DNA from: JOPF133 sp052144935 | GTDB lineage: Bacteria > Acidobacteriota > Terriglobia > Bryobacterales > Bryobacteraceae | Length of the DNA: 64,000 nucleotides | Assembly (NCBI GenBank): GCA_052144935.1 | Contig: JBKQPR010000310.1 | Location: 22,054-86,053 of the forward strand | Reading direction: 5' to 3' | Shown: positions 32,329 through 40,057 of the stretch, in pieces | Layout: each line of letters starts with the position of its first letter | Numbering within the stretch: the first letter of the stretch is position 1 | The notes under the pieces: model-generated | What the model was told of the DNA's origin: nothing | Databases searched by the model: none | Seen by the model: only the letters and a program-made list of their open reading frames with translations | Program-made: the position numbers and the translations under genes

Positions 32329-34748
32329 CCTGCACGCTCTGCGGACTCGATTCCGGCTCCTCTCCCTTTTGCTGCGCGGGGTGCGAGAACGTCTACGCCA
32401 TCCTGATGGAAAGCGGCGTCCTGGCCTCGGGCCAAAACTTCCGCGACACCGCCCTGTTTCAGGAAAGTCTGCGCCTCGGGCTGATCTCGAATCGCCCCCG
32501 CGAAGAGTCGCGGCCCATCCCCGCCGATGCCGAGACCCGCGAGCAGGTGTTCCACGTCACCGGCATGTGGTGTACCGCATGCGGATGGCTGATCGAGCAC
32601 GCGCTGGCGGGTGTGTACGGCGTGCGCACGGCGGAAGTGCTGTTCGCCAGCGACCTGCTCAAGGTGCGCTACTGCCCGCAGTACCTGCCGCCGGGCCGCA
32701 TTGCCGAGCGCGTCCGAAAGCTGGGATACCGGGCGGAAGAGTACAACGGGCAGAACGCCGCTTCGGACGACGAACGCAAAGATCTGCTGCTGCGCGTGGG
32801 AATCGCCGCATTCCTCTGGATGAACGTGATGGCCTTCAGCCTGGTGCTGTATGCGGGTTACTTCCAGCAGGTCACGGCCAGCTTCCGCTACTATGTCCCC
32901 TTTGTGCTGCTCGGGCTGGCCACGCCGGCCGTGTTCTACTGCGCCGCGCCAGTGCTGCGCATCGCGTGGCAGGGCGCGCGCATGGGTGCGTTGCGCATGG
33001 AGACGCTGCTGGCCATGGGCATCCTGATGGCGTACGGCTACAGCGCGGCGCGGACTTTCGCCGGCAATCCGCACGTGTACTTCGATACCGCCTGCGCCAT
33101 CGTCGCCTTGGTGCTCGCCGGCAAGGCCATCGAGCGCGGCGCCAAGGAGCGCACCGCGCGCGCCGTAACGCTGCTCTACCGCCTGATGCCCAACAAGGCG
33201 CGCCTGGTGGTGGAGGGCCGCGAGCGCTTTGTCTCCGTGGAGGCGCTCGAGGCCGGCACGGTTTTCCGCGTGAAATCGGGCGAGCGCATCCCCGCCGATG
33301 GGGTCATCCTGGAGGGACGCTCGCATGCCGATGAATCGGTGCTCACGGGCGAATCGGCGCCGCGCCCGAAAGCCCCCGGCGACGCGGTGGTGTGCGGCAG
33401 CATGAACACAGGCGGCGTGCTGGAGATCCGTGCCACGCATGTGGGCGCAGCGAGCACCCTGGCGCAGATGGTGCGCACGGTGGAGCAGGCGGCCGGCAGC
33501 CGCACGGGGGTCGAGCGCTCGGTCGATCGCGCGGCGAGGCTGTTCATTCCCGCGGTGCTGGCCGTGGCGGTCGCGACCTTCGCAGCGTGGACGCTGCGCA
33601 CCGGAGATCCCGCCGAAGCGCTGATGCACGCCATCGCCGTGCTGGTGATCGCCTGCCCATGTGCCTTGGGGATCGCCACGCCGCTGGCCCTGGCGGCGGC
33701 CGTCACGGCGGCGGCGCGCCGCGGCATCCTGGTGAGCGACACGCGCGTGCTGGAGACCATCCACAAAGTGGACGTGGTGGTGATGGACAAGACCGGCACC
33801 GCCACCAAAGGCGTCTTCACCTGGCTCGAAACCGCCGGCGACGCGAGCCGCATGGCCGAGCTGGCGGCGCTGGAGGCGCGCTCGGAACATCCCATTGGGA
33901 AGGCCATCGTGCAGCAGTACTCCGCCGCGCGATTGCCGGAGGTCCGCGATGTCACCGTCCATACCGGGATGGGAATCGACGGCCGCATCGGCGAGACTCG
34001 CTATTTCATCGGCAACCGCCGCATGGCGGAACAGATGGCGGGAACCCTGTCAGGCCCACCCGCCGGGTTGACAGGCGAAAGCGCCTGTCCCACTTTGCTG
34101 CCTAAGGACTTGCAGGCATGTGGGGCAGGCGCTTTCGCCTGCCAACCGCAATTAGACACCGGGCCGCAGGTCTACTTCGGTTGGGACGGCGTAGTCCGCG
34201 GCTGGATGCGTTTCGGCGACCGTGTGCGCCCGGAGGCCGCCGCCCTGTGCGCCGAACTAGGCCGCCGCGGCATCCGCACGGTGCTGCTCTCGGGCGATTC
34301 GCGCGCGGCTACCGCGGCCATAGCCGAGGCCATCGGGGCCGGCGAGTGGCACGCCGAGGCCACGCCCAAGGGCAAGATCGAAATCCTGCGGCAGTATCAG
34401 CAGGCCGGCGCGGTGGTAGCCATGATCGGCGATGGCGTCAACGATGCGCCCTCGCTGGCCCAGGCGGATTTGGGGATTGCGCTGGCGAGCGGCGCCGATA
34501 TTGCCATGCACGCGGCCCCGCTGGTGCTCATGAATAACTCCCTGAACGCCGTGTTGGAGACTCTCGACCTGGCGCGGCGGACTTTCCGTATCGTGCGGCA
34601 AAACCTGTTCTGGGCATTCATCTATAACCTGGCGGGAATCTCGCTGGCAGTGGCGGGAGTGCTCAGCCCGATTCTGGCCGCCGCGGCCATGGTGCTTTCC
34701 AGTCTGTCGGTAATCGGTAACTCGCGCCGTCTGGCCGTCCGGTACTAA
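32325..34748 (+). CDS. ccoI: copper-translocating P-type ATPase (CcoI/FixI type)
   Basis: An 807-residue P1B-type ATPase. The N-terminus has a Cys cluster (CTLCGLDSGSSPFCCAGC) typical of FixI/CcoI, then an HMA domain (VTGMWCTACGWLIEHAL). The core motifs are intact: TGES, CPCALGIATPLAL in the membrane, the phosphorylation site DKTGTAT, HP (EARSEHPIGKAIV) and GDGVNDAPSLAQAD. It exports Cu(I) to the periplasmic face for cbb3 assembly. Between FIGNRRMAEQMAG and VYFGWDGVVRG, an in-frame stretch of ~30 residues (SACPTLLPKDLQACGAGAFA) is encoded by an inverted repeat (34071-34143), so the nucleotide-binding domain carries an unusual insertion with extra Cys. Confidence 0.95.
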   Translation: MTCTLCGLDSGSSPFCCAGCENVYAILMESGVLASGQNFRDTALFQESLRLGLISNRPREESRPIPADAETREQVFHVTGMWCTACGWLIEHALAGVYGVRTAEVLFASDLLKVRYCPQYLPPGRIAERVRKLGYRAEEYNGQNAASDDERKDLLLRVGIAAFLWMNVMAFSLVLYAGYFQQVTASFRYYVPFVLLGLATPAVFYCAAPVLRIAWQGARMGALRMETLLAMGILMAYGYSAARTFAGNPHVYFDTACAIVALVLAGKAIERGAKERTARAVTLLYRLMPNKARLVVEGRERFVSVEALEAGTVFRVKSGERIPADGVILEGRSHADESVLTGESAPRPKAPGDAVVCGSMNTGGVLEIRATHVGAASTLAQMVRTVEQAAGSRTGVERSVDRAARLFIPAVLAVAVATFAAWTLRTGDPAEALMHAIAVLVIACPCALGIATPLALAAAVTAAARRGILVSDTRVLETIHKVDVVVMDKTGTATKGVFTWLETAGDASRMAELAALEARSEHPIGKAIVQQYSAARLPEVRDVTVHTGMGIDGRIGETRYFIGNRRMAEQMAGTLSGPPAGLTGESACPTLLPKDLQACGAGAFACQPQLDTGPQVYFGWDGVVRGWMRFGDRVRPEAAALCAELGRRGIRTVLLSGDSRAATAAIAEAIGAGEWHAEATPKGKIEILRQYQQAGAVVAMIGDGVNDAPSLAQADLGIALASGADIAMHAAPLVLMNNSLNAVLETLDLARRTFRIVRQNLFWAFIYNLAGISLAVAGVLSPILAAAAMVLSSLSVIGNSRRLAVRY
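34071..34143. repeat. palindromic repeat, family D, inserted in-frame in ccoI
   Basis: GGCGAAAGCGCCTGTCCCAC on the left and GTGGGGCAGGCGCTTTCGCC on the right are complementary at 19 of 20 positions across a 32-base spacer. Each arm is itself a small hairpin. A single arm recurs at 34750-34773. No stop codon is introduced, so the element is translated. Confidence 0.85.
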
Positions 34749-34749
34749 C

Positions 34750-34773
34750 GTGGGGCAGGCGGTTTCGCCTGCC
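34750..34773. terminator. family D arm forming a hairpin between convergent genes
   Basis: GGCAGGCG-GTTT-CGCCTGCC, 2 bases after the ccoI stop and just before the 3' end of the minus-strand gene at 34786. It has an 8-bp perfect stem and no T-run. It is well placed to act as a bidirectional end signal, but also belongs to the repeat family found inside ccoI. Confidence 0.55.
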
Positions 34774-34785
34774 AAGTGCTTATCG

Positions 34786-35853
34786 CTATCCCGCCGCTAC
34801 GACCACCGCCTGTCGCAGCCGCGTGCGCCCGGCCCGCCACGCCTTCCACCTCAGCCACAACACGGAGAGCGCTACCATCATCGCAGTCACTACCAACGTG
34901 GCCAGCACCACCTGCGGAATATCCAGCTTTCTCTTAATCGGCTTGACCCAGCCGCCATAAACCAGCATCACGTGAACCCAGTAGACCATCAGAGAGTTCT
35001 TGCCCAGTGTCTCCATCCAACTCCAGGCCTTTCGCGCACCGAACTCCGTCCATAAGTAAGCGCCTGCCATCATCAGCAGGCAGATACCGGTGCGGATCGA
35101 AATCAGCGCGGGGCTATCGGCCCAGAAGCTCGACTTAGGATAAATCGAGTAAGGCAGGTTCGAGAAATACTGGGCGATGAAGACCATTCCGAATCCCACG
35201 AGCACGCTCCATTGCATCAGACGATCCATGCGTTCGGCCGCCACACGCTTCACGATCACGCCGGCCGCCAATCCAAACGCCAGATAGGCAGCGCACGGGA
35301 AGAACGGAAAGCGCCCGCGGCCGAATCCCGGCGCCAGATACTCGCGCAGAAGTTGCGGCACCCCGTCCCACGATAGGTTGGCGATCACCGGGGACGCCAT
35401 GGCGATGGCCCACCCCGCCGCGGCGGCGAAACGGGCGCGCCCCTGGCCTTCGAAGACCGCCGCCGCCGCCATCGCTGCCATGGCCACGCCCATGCAATTC
35501 AGGATGTCGACCTTGGTGATATCGTGGGCGTCGCCATTGGGCCAGGCCCCCAGGTAATTGGTCAGGCGGAAGACAAAAGCGATTCCCAGGATGTAGCCCG
35601 CCCGCCGCATCGAGACGACCCACCGGCGCCGCCAGTCGCGTTCCCGGCGCTCCAGGCTATCCATCTGGAACGCCGTGGTCATTCCAGCCATGAAAAGAAA
35701 CAGCGGGGCCGCCATCCCCCCTACGAACTGCGAAAGGACGTAGGGGCCGCCATCGCGCAGATCCAGGCGCGTCAGGGAATTGATCGTGTGGCACTGGATC
35801 ATGATGACTACGGCGAGGCCACGCATCCAGTCCAGGAACGGATATCGCTTCAA
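34786..35853 (-). CDS. DUF1624/HGSNAT-like membrane acyltransferase
   Basis: A 355-residue protein with about ten membrane helices starting MKRYPFLDWMRGLAVVIMIQCH, the diagnostic RxxxLDxxRGxxxxxMxxxH opening of the DUF1624/heparan-alpha-glucosaminide N-acetyltransferase-like family, with the likely catalytic His in IQCHTIN. FLFMAGMTTAFQM follows. Such proteins may transfer acetyl groups across the membrane to sugars. It is followed 44 bases upstream on the same strand by argD; cotranscription is possible but the functions are unrelated. Confidence 0.85.
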   Translation of the reverse strand: MKRYPFLDWMRGLAVVIMIQCHTINSLTRLDLRDGGPYVLSQFVGGMAAPLFLFMAGMTTAFQMDSLERRERDWRRRWVVSMRRAGYILGIAFVFRLTNYLGAWPNGDAHDITKVDILNCMGVAMAAMAAAAVFEGQGRARFAAAAGWAIAMASPVIANLSWDGVPQLLREYLAPGFGRGRFPFFPCAAYLAFGLAAGVIVKRVAAERMDRLMQWSVLVGFGMVFIAQYFSNLPYSIYPKSSFWADSPALISIRTGICLLMMAGAYLWTEFGARKAWSWMETLGKNSLMVYWVHVMLVYGGWVKPIKRKLDIPQVVLATLVVTAMMVALSVLWLRWKAWRAGRTRLRQAVVVAAG

Positions 35854-35897
35854 TTGGGACTACCTTAGCACAGGGCCAAGCCCTGGCGTTTCCGCGA

Positions 35898-37115
35898 CTA
35901 TATCTTCGCGAACAGCTTCCCCAGTATCTTCACCGCCTGGTCCACTTCCTTCTCCGTGGCAATATAAGGCGGCAGGAAACGCAGCACCGTGTCGTGCGTG
36001 CAGTTGATCAGCAGCCCCTCGGCCATCGCATCCAGCACGATCTGCTTGCCGGGTATCGCCAGCTCCACGCCCAGCATCAGTCCGAAGCCGCGCACTTCCT
36101 TGACGAAGCCGTGCTTGCGCGCCAGTGCGTTGAGCGACACGTGGAAATAGCCGCCCACACGCTGGATCGAGGGCAGCAGCTCGTCCAGAATATCCAGGAA
36201 CTCCAGCGCCACGCGGCAGGCCAGCGGGCCCCCGCCAAATGTGCTTCCGTGCATGCCCGGCTTGATGGCCGCCGCGGCTTCGTCGTTGGCCACCAGGAAC
36301 CCCAGGGGCAGGCCGCACGCCACCGGTTTGGCCGCCACCATCACGTCCGGCAGAATCGCCGGCGACGACCGCTGATAGGCGAAATAGGTCCCCGGCCGGC
36401 CCACGCCGCACTGCGTTTCGTCGGCGATCAGCAGCGCATGGTAGAGCGAAGCCAGCTCGCGCGCCTTGCGGGCAAACGCGGGAGTAATCGGACAAATGCC
36501 GCCCTCGCCCTGGATCATCTCCATCATCACTCCGGCGGTGCGCCCGTCGATGGCCGCCTCCAGGCCCGCCTCGTCGTTGGGCGTCACGAACTTCACGCCC
36601 GGCAGCAACGGTTCGAAATCCTGGCGGTACTTGGGCTGGCCGGTCACCGAAAGCGCGCCCAGCGTCCGTCCATGGAAGGAGTTTTCCAGGGCCACAATCT
36701 CGTACTTTTCGGGGTTGATGGCGCGCCCGTGAGACTTCGCCATCTTCAAGGCGCCTTCGATCGCCTCCGTGCCGGTATTGGCGAAGAAAGTGCGGCTGAG
36801 GCCGCTCATCTCAGCCAGGCGCTTGGCCAGAGGCCCCTGGTATTGGTGATAGTAGAGGTTCGAGCTATGGATCATCAACCCGGCCTGCTCGCGCAGCACC
36901 TTCAGAATGCGCGGGTGCGCATGCCCTAGGGCGTTGACACCGATGCCGGTGATGAAATCCAGATACCGGCGGCCCTCCAGGTCATACACATGGCATCCCT
37001 TTCCGCGCGCCAGCACCAGCGGATACCGGGCGTAATTTTGGAGAACATACTGCTGCTCCAGACCCATGATGGCCTGGGCGGCGGTGTCGGCGACGGGAGG
37101 AAGGGCGCTGGTCAT
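35898..37115 (-). CDS. argD: acetylornithine/succinylornithine aminotransferase
   Basis: A 405-residue class III aminotransferase using PLP. Family features: YDLEGRRYLDFITGIGVNALGHAHP, NTGTEAIEGALKMAKSHGR, ALENSFHGRTLGALS, LLIADETQCGVGRPG (Asp of the PLP pyridine contact) and DVMVAAKPVACGLPLG with the Schiff-base Lys. It converts N-acetylglutamate semialdehyde to N-acetylornithine in arginine synthesis. Other arginine genes are not in the window, so assignment within class III (for example 4-aminobutyrate aminotransferase) rests on sequence pattern alone. Confidence 0.85.
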   Translation of the reverse strand: MTSALPPVADTAAQAIMGLEQQYVLQNYARYPLVLARGKGCHVYDLEGRRYLDFITGIGVNALGHAHPRILKVLREQAGLMIHSSNLYYHQYQGPLAKRLAEMSGLSRTFFANTGTEAIEGALKMAKSHGRAINPEKYEIVALENSFHGRTLGALSVTGQPKYRQDFEPLLPGVKFVTPNDEAGLEAAIDGRTAGVMMEMIQGEGGICPITPAFARKARELASLYHALLIADETQCGVGRPGTYFAYQRSSPAILPDVMVAAKPVACGLPLGFLVANDEAAAAIKPGMHGSTFGGGPLACRVALEFLDILDELLPSIQRVGGYFHVSLNALARKHGFVKEVRGFGLMLGVELAIPGKQIVLDAMAEGLLINCTHDTVLRFLPPYIATEKEVDQAVKILGKLFAKI

Positions 37116-37237
37116 TCACCCATCATAGAGGAGACCGGGCGGCACCCGCAAAGCACCGGCGGAGCGGAGGCGGCGGAGGCGTCCGGCTCACTCAGATCGG
37201 CCGTAGCGGATGGTATGCTCAAAGCGAGGCGCTTGCC

Positions 37238-37561
37238 ATGCTCACACTTATTCCCCCGGCAGAAACGGCCAAAAAACCACAGATCGACGCGGCTGTCGAG
37301 GAAGTTCTCAAGGAACTGTCCCCTGCCGTGCAGCGTATCCGTTACGAGATCGCGCAGGACTGGAGTGGCGAGTGGGCGCTCTTCTTCAGCGTTCTGCTTT
37401 CCGATGAGGTCAGCGACCGAAAGAACCGGCGCGAGATCGTGCCGCGGGTCATCGACAGCATGTCCGACCGGGTCTACCAAGCCGAACTTGGATTGTTTCC
37501 GCACTTTCATTTCCGAAGCCAGTCCGAACAGGCGAAACACCCCGATCCGGCTTGGGAATAG
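37238..37561 (+). CDS. small protein paired with a HEPN protein
   Basis: A 107-residue protein starting MLTLIPPAETAKKPQIDAAV. It is predicted mixed helix/strand (EVLKELSPAVQRIRYEIAQDW, WALFFSVLLSDE, DRVYQAELGLFPHFHFRS). The HEPN gene starts 2 bases after its stop. HEPN toxins usually pair with a small nucleotidyltransferase (MNT) antitoxin, but the GS-x10-DxD motif of MNT is not visible. It is probably the partner of the HEPN protein, of a type I do not recognise. Confidence 0.65.
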   Translation: MLTLIPPAETAKKPQIDAAVEEVLKELSPAVQRIRYEIAQDWSGEWALFFSVLLSDEVSDRKNRREIVPRVIDSMSDRVYQAELGLFPHFHFRSQSEQAKHPDPAWE

Positions 37562-37563
37562 CG

Positions 37564-38043
37564 ATGTCTTTTGCCGACGACCTGCTGAAACAGGCCTACC
37601 ACCTGGCGAGCAAGGAAAGAAAGAATCCGAAGCAAGCCAGCCTTAGACGCGCCGTGTCCACGGCGTACTACGCGCTGTTCCATCTTCTCATTGATGAGGC
37701 TGTCGGTAACTGGAGCGTGGCGCGTCAACGCAGCATCCTCGCCAGAACGTTCGACCACGGCCCGATGAGAAAGGTCTGTGACGATCACGTAAAGAACTTC
37801 TTTAGCTCCGGGAGTCCTCCGTCGGGGCTGCAACTGAAGAATGTAGCTCGCACATTCGTTTCACTGCAGGTAGCGCGGCACACGGCCGATTATGACGCTG
37901 CCTTTTACTGGTCGCCGGGCGATGCAATTGCCGCGTTGGATCTCGCCACTGCTGCGTTCAAAGATTGGCGCGCCGTCCGCTCCCAGGACGCCGCCCAGGA
38001 TCTTCTGCTGAGCTTGTTTCTGCCAAAACTACCGCGACCGTAA
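37564..38043 (+). CDS. HEPN-domain protein
   Basis: A 159-residue, mostly helical protein: SFADDLLKQAYHLASKERKN, ASLRRAVSTAYYALFHLLID (typical HEPN helix with RAVSTAYYA) and FVSLQVARHTADYDAAFYW (RxxxH-like RHTADY). HEPN proteins are often RNases or toxins, with an R-x4-6-H catalytic motif; here RHTADYD places R and H adjacent, so the active site is unclear. ATG 37564 is used; TTG 37552 is possible. It is coupled to the preceding gene. Confidence 0.8.
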   Translation: MSFADDLLKQAYHLASKERKNPKQASLRRAVSTAYYALFHLLIDEAVGNWSVARQRSILARTFDHGPMRKVCDDHVKNFFSSGSPPSGLQLKNVARTFVSLQVARHTADYDAAFYWSPGDAIAALDLATAAFKDWRAVRSQDAAQDLLLSLFLPKLPRP

Positions 38044-38066
38044 AGCGTCCCCGCGAAGCCGCAGCC

Positions 38067-38486
38067 CTACCCCTGCGCACTCAGCCGCAGCTCATCCTCG
38101 ATCTCGTAAACCTTATCCTCCAGGACCCGCGTGGCGCTGCCCGCACTTTTGGCGTCCTCCAATTTCTTTTTCGCCGTGGCCAGCCGCTTCTGCAGTCCCG
38201 CCACTTTTGGATTGGTTTTCGCCGGCGCGGCCTCCACTTTAGGCTCCGGTTTGGCCGGTTTCGCTACCTTGCGGCCCTTGCCCTTCCCTCCCGATTTGTA
38301 GCGGAACGCCGTCACCGGAGGCTGCGGCTTCAGCGGCGCGCCGAAATCCGCGCGGTACTCGTCGGCGATCTGCGCCGCCTCCGCCAACAGTTCCCGGAAC
38401 CGCGATTCCATCGCCTGGCGGGCTTGCGTGCGCAACTCCTGGCCCTGCTGCTTCCACTTCTGATACTCGGAAATGATGTCGCTCAT
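38067..38486 (-). CDS. coiled-coil protein with basic Ala/Pro/Lys linker, unrecognised
   Basis: A 139-residue protein: an N-terminal helix (IISEYQKWKQQGQELRTQ), a Lys/Pro/Ala-rich linker (~residues 65-90, SGGKGKGRKVAKPAKPEPK), then a C-terminal charged helix (LQKRLATAKKKLEDAKSAGS). It has no signal or membrane segment. It starts 3 bases after the stop of the DUF1080 gene on the same strand, so it is cotranscribed. Nucleic-acid binding by the basic linker is conceivable but unsupported. Confidence 0.7.
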   Translation of the reverse strand: MSDIISEYQKWKQQGQELRTQARQAMESRFRELLAEAAQIADEYRADFGAPLKPQPPVTAFRYKSGGKGKGRKVAKPAKPEPKVEAAPAKTNPKVAGLQKRLATAKKKLEDAKSAGSATRVLEDKVYEIEDELRLSAQG

Positions 38487-38489
38487 CGC

Positions 38490-39404
38490 TTACCTCGGAA
38501 CGGAGATCGTGATGTTGCGGTAGCGCATGCCGCCATCGTGATCGCCCTGCAGCATGATGGGTCCCGGCTCGCCTTCGTTACTGTCCAGCGCGCCGCCGGT
38601 CACCCCCGGTATCTCCTGGTTGTCGTGAATCTTCACGCCGTTGCGCACCACCGTCACCGTGCGCCCCACCAGCGTGATGTCGAACACCTGCCACTCGCCC
38701 GATCCCATCGGCATGGCTACCGCCGGAGCGAAGTAGCCGTACACCGCTCCCATCTCGTGACTGGGGTTCGTGCCGCCTTCGGTCCCCACCTGGATCTCGT
38801 AGCGCCCTCGCAGGTAGATGCCGCTATTGCAACGCTCCGGGCAGTTCACTTCGATGTGCAGTTTGAAGTCGTCGAACTTGCGCGTGGTGCGGATATTGGA
38901 GCCGCGGTCCTGGTTGAGCATGGTTCCGTTGTCCACCACCCATTTGCTGCGGTCCGGATTGTTCACCGGCTCCCATCCCGCCAGGTCCTTGCCGTCGTAG
39001 AGCGGCGCGGGATCGCTCCAGGCCTTGGGCATCGGGCGTTTCAACTCCGGCGCGTGAACGCCGGCGATGGTCGTGTCGGAAACATCGCCGCGCTTTTGTG
39101 TTCCGCTGATTTTGGAGCCATCCACGGTCAGGTCCCAGGAGACTTCCGGCCCCCGCCCCGCCGCGCTCACCGTGACCAGCAGGTGCTGCCCCTCGAGTTT
39201 AGCGGCCACAATCGGCCGCACAGCTCCTCCTCCGGGCTGGATACGGCCATCCAGCTTGCCGTCCTTTTCCACGATCTCCATCCACTGGATGGCCGTGCCT
39301 CGGGGTGAGATGACGGTCAGATCCCAACGTCCCAGGAACGGATTGCCGGAGCTCTGGGAATACGCCGCGCCGGCCAGCGTCAGAATGAGGGCAAGAGTTT
39401 TCAT
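38490..39404 (-). CDS. secreted DUF1080 protein, second copy
   Basis: A 304-residue protein starting MKTLALILTLAGAAYSQ (signal peptide; ATG 39404 fits it, upstream in-frame starts do not). Domain order and motifs equal the protein at 17990-18895: NPFLGRWDLTV, then PLYDGKDLAGWEPVN, FKLHIEVNCPERCNSGIYLRG and VTGGALDSNEGEPGPIMLQGDHDGG. The two differ at many positions, so the duplication is old. The role is probably periplasmic sugar hydrolysis of the 3-keto-disaccharide hydrolase type. Confidence 0.88.
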   Translation of the reverse strand: MKTLALILTLAGAAYSQSSGNPFLGRWDLTVISPRGTAIQWMEIVEKDGKLDGRIQPGGGAVRPIVAAKLEGQHLLVTVSAAGRGPEVSWDLTVDGSKISGTQKRGDVSDTTIAGVHAPELKRPMPKAWSDPAPLYDGKDLAGWEPVNNPDRSKWVVDNGTMLNQDRGSNIRTTRKFDDFKLHIEVNCPERCNSGIYLRGRYEIQVGTEGGTNPSHEMGAVYGYFAPAVAMPMGSGEWQVFDITLVGRTVTVVRNGVKIHDNQEIPGVTGGALDSNEGEPGPIMLQGDHDGGMRYRNITISVPR

Positions 39405-39628
39405 CACCGCATAGTGTATCAACCCGAATGATTCTCCGTGAAAAGAACGAAGCACGCGGGCCGGAGCGTCCAAGTCTCGGACCGTTTCATGTTGCGCTGG
39501 AGGGGAACCAACCCGATCGGAGCCGAATCTCGCGTTCTGGGAACTACCTGATTACGGGGCCGAGGCGTGTCCTGAGGGAGTGGAGCCGCTGTCGAATGGG
39601 GCAAGCCGGACAGTCCGCGGCGCAGCCG

Positions 39629-39937
39629 TCAGCCGATTTCGAAGCGCAGGCTGTCGAGGATGCGCTTGGGACGGCTGGGTGGCACGACAGCTTCCGGCGC
39701 GCCCATACACCGGTAGTAAGCCGCCAGCAGATCGGCTTCGTCATAATCGATGGCGCGAGCATACTGCCGCAGGTAGCTGGTGGTGTAGATGCCGCCAGGC
39801 AGCTTCGGGAAATCTCCCCGTTCGATAGCCTCCAGCGACCGGACACTGATCTTGGTCGATTCGGCGATTTGCTCCAGGGAAATTCCACGGTTGCGGCGAA
39901 TCGTAGCCAATCCCAACGAGATCTCCTCTTCCTTCAT
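39629..39937 (-). CDS. RodZ-type helix-turn-helix protein, short
   Basis: A 102-residue protein starting MKEEEISLGLATIRRNRGISLEQIAE, an HTH_25/RodZ-like N-terminal domain (RSLEAIERGDFPKLPGGIYTTSYLRQYARAI is characteristic). RodZ continues with a membrane helix and periplasmic domain; here the protein stops after IDYDEADLLAAYYRCM and a short tail, so it is cytoplasmic. It may be a regulator or a truncated cytoskeletal protein. It diverges from the 40058 gene. GAGCAAGCG occurs twice in the shared 120-base gap (~39961-39985) and could be a binding site. Confidence 0.75.
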   Translation of the reverse strand: MKEEEISLGLATIRRNRGISLEQIAESTKISVRSLEAIERGDFPKLPGGIYTTSYLRQYARAIDYDEADLLAAYYRCMGAPEAVVPPSRPKRILDSLRFEIG

Positions 39938-40057
39938 CACCAAGCCTTACCTATCCTTTCGAGCAAGCGAATCCTTTTGAGCAAGCGCATTCCGGATAGC
40001 GCGGTATTGAAAGTTACACTATAGCATCAGTTTCCGTCTCTGTTAAACTCTTTTTTT

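Noticed and set aside
32295..33962. About 555-codon open frame antisense to the copper ATPase
   Set aside because: Low-complexity His/Arg/Gly/Ala composition and no start context; the sense strand encodes all P-type ATPase motifs.
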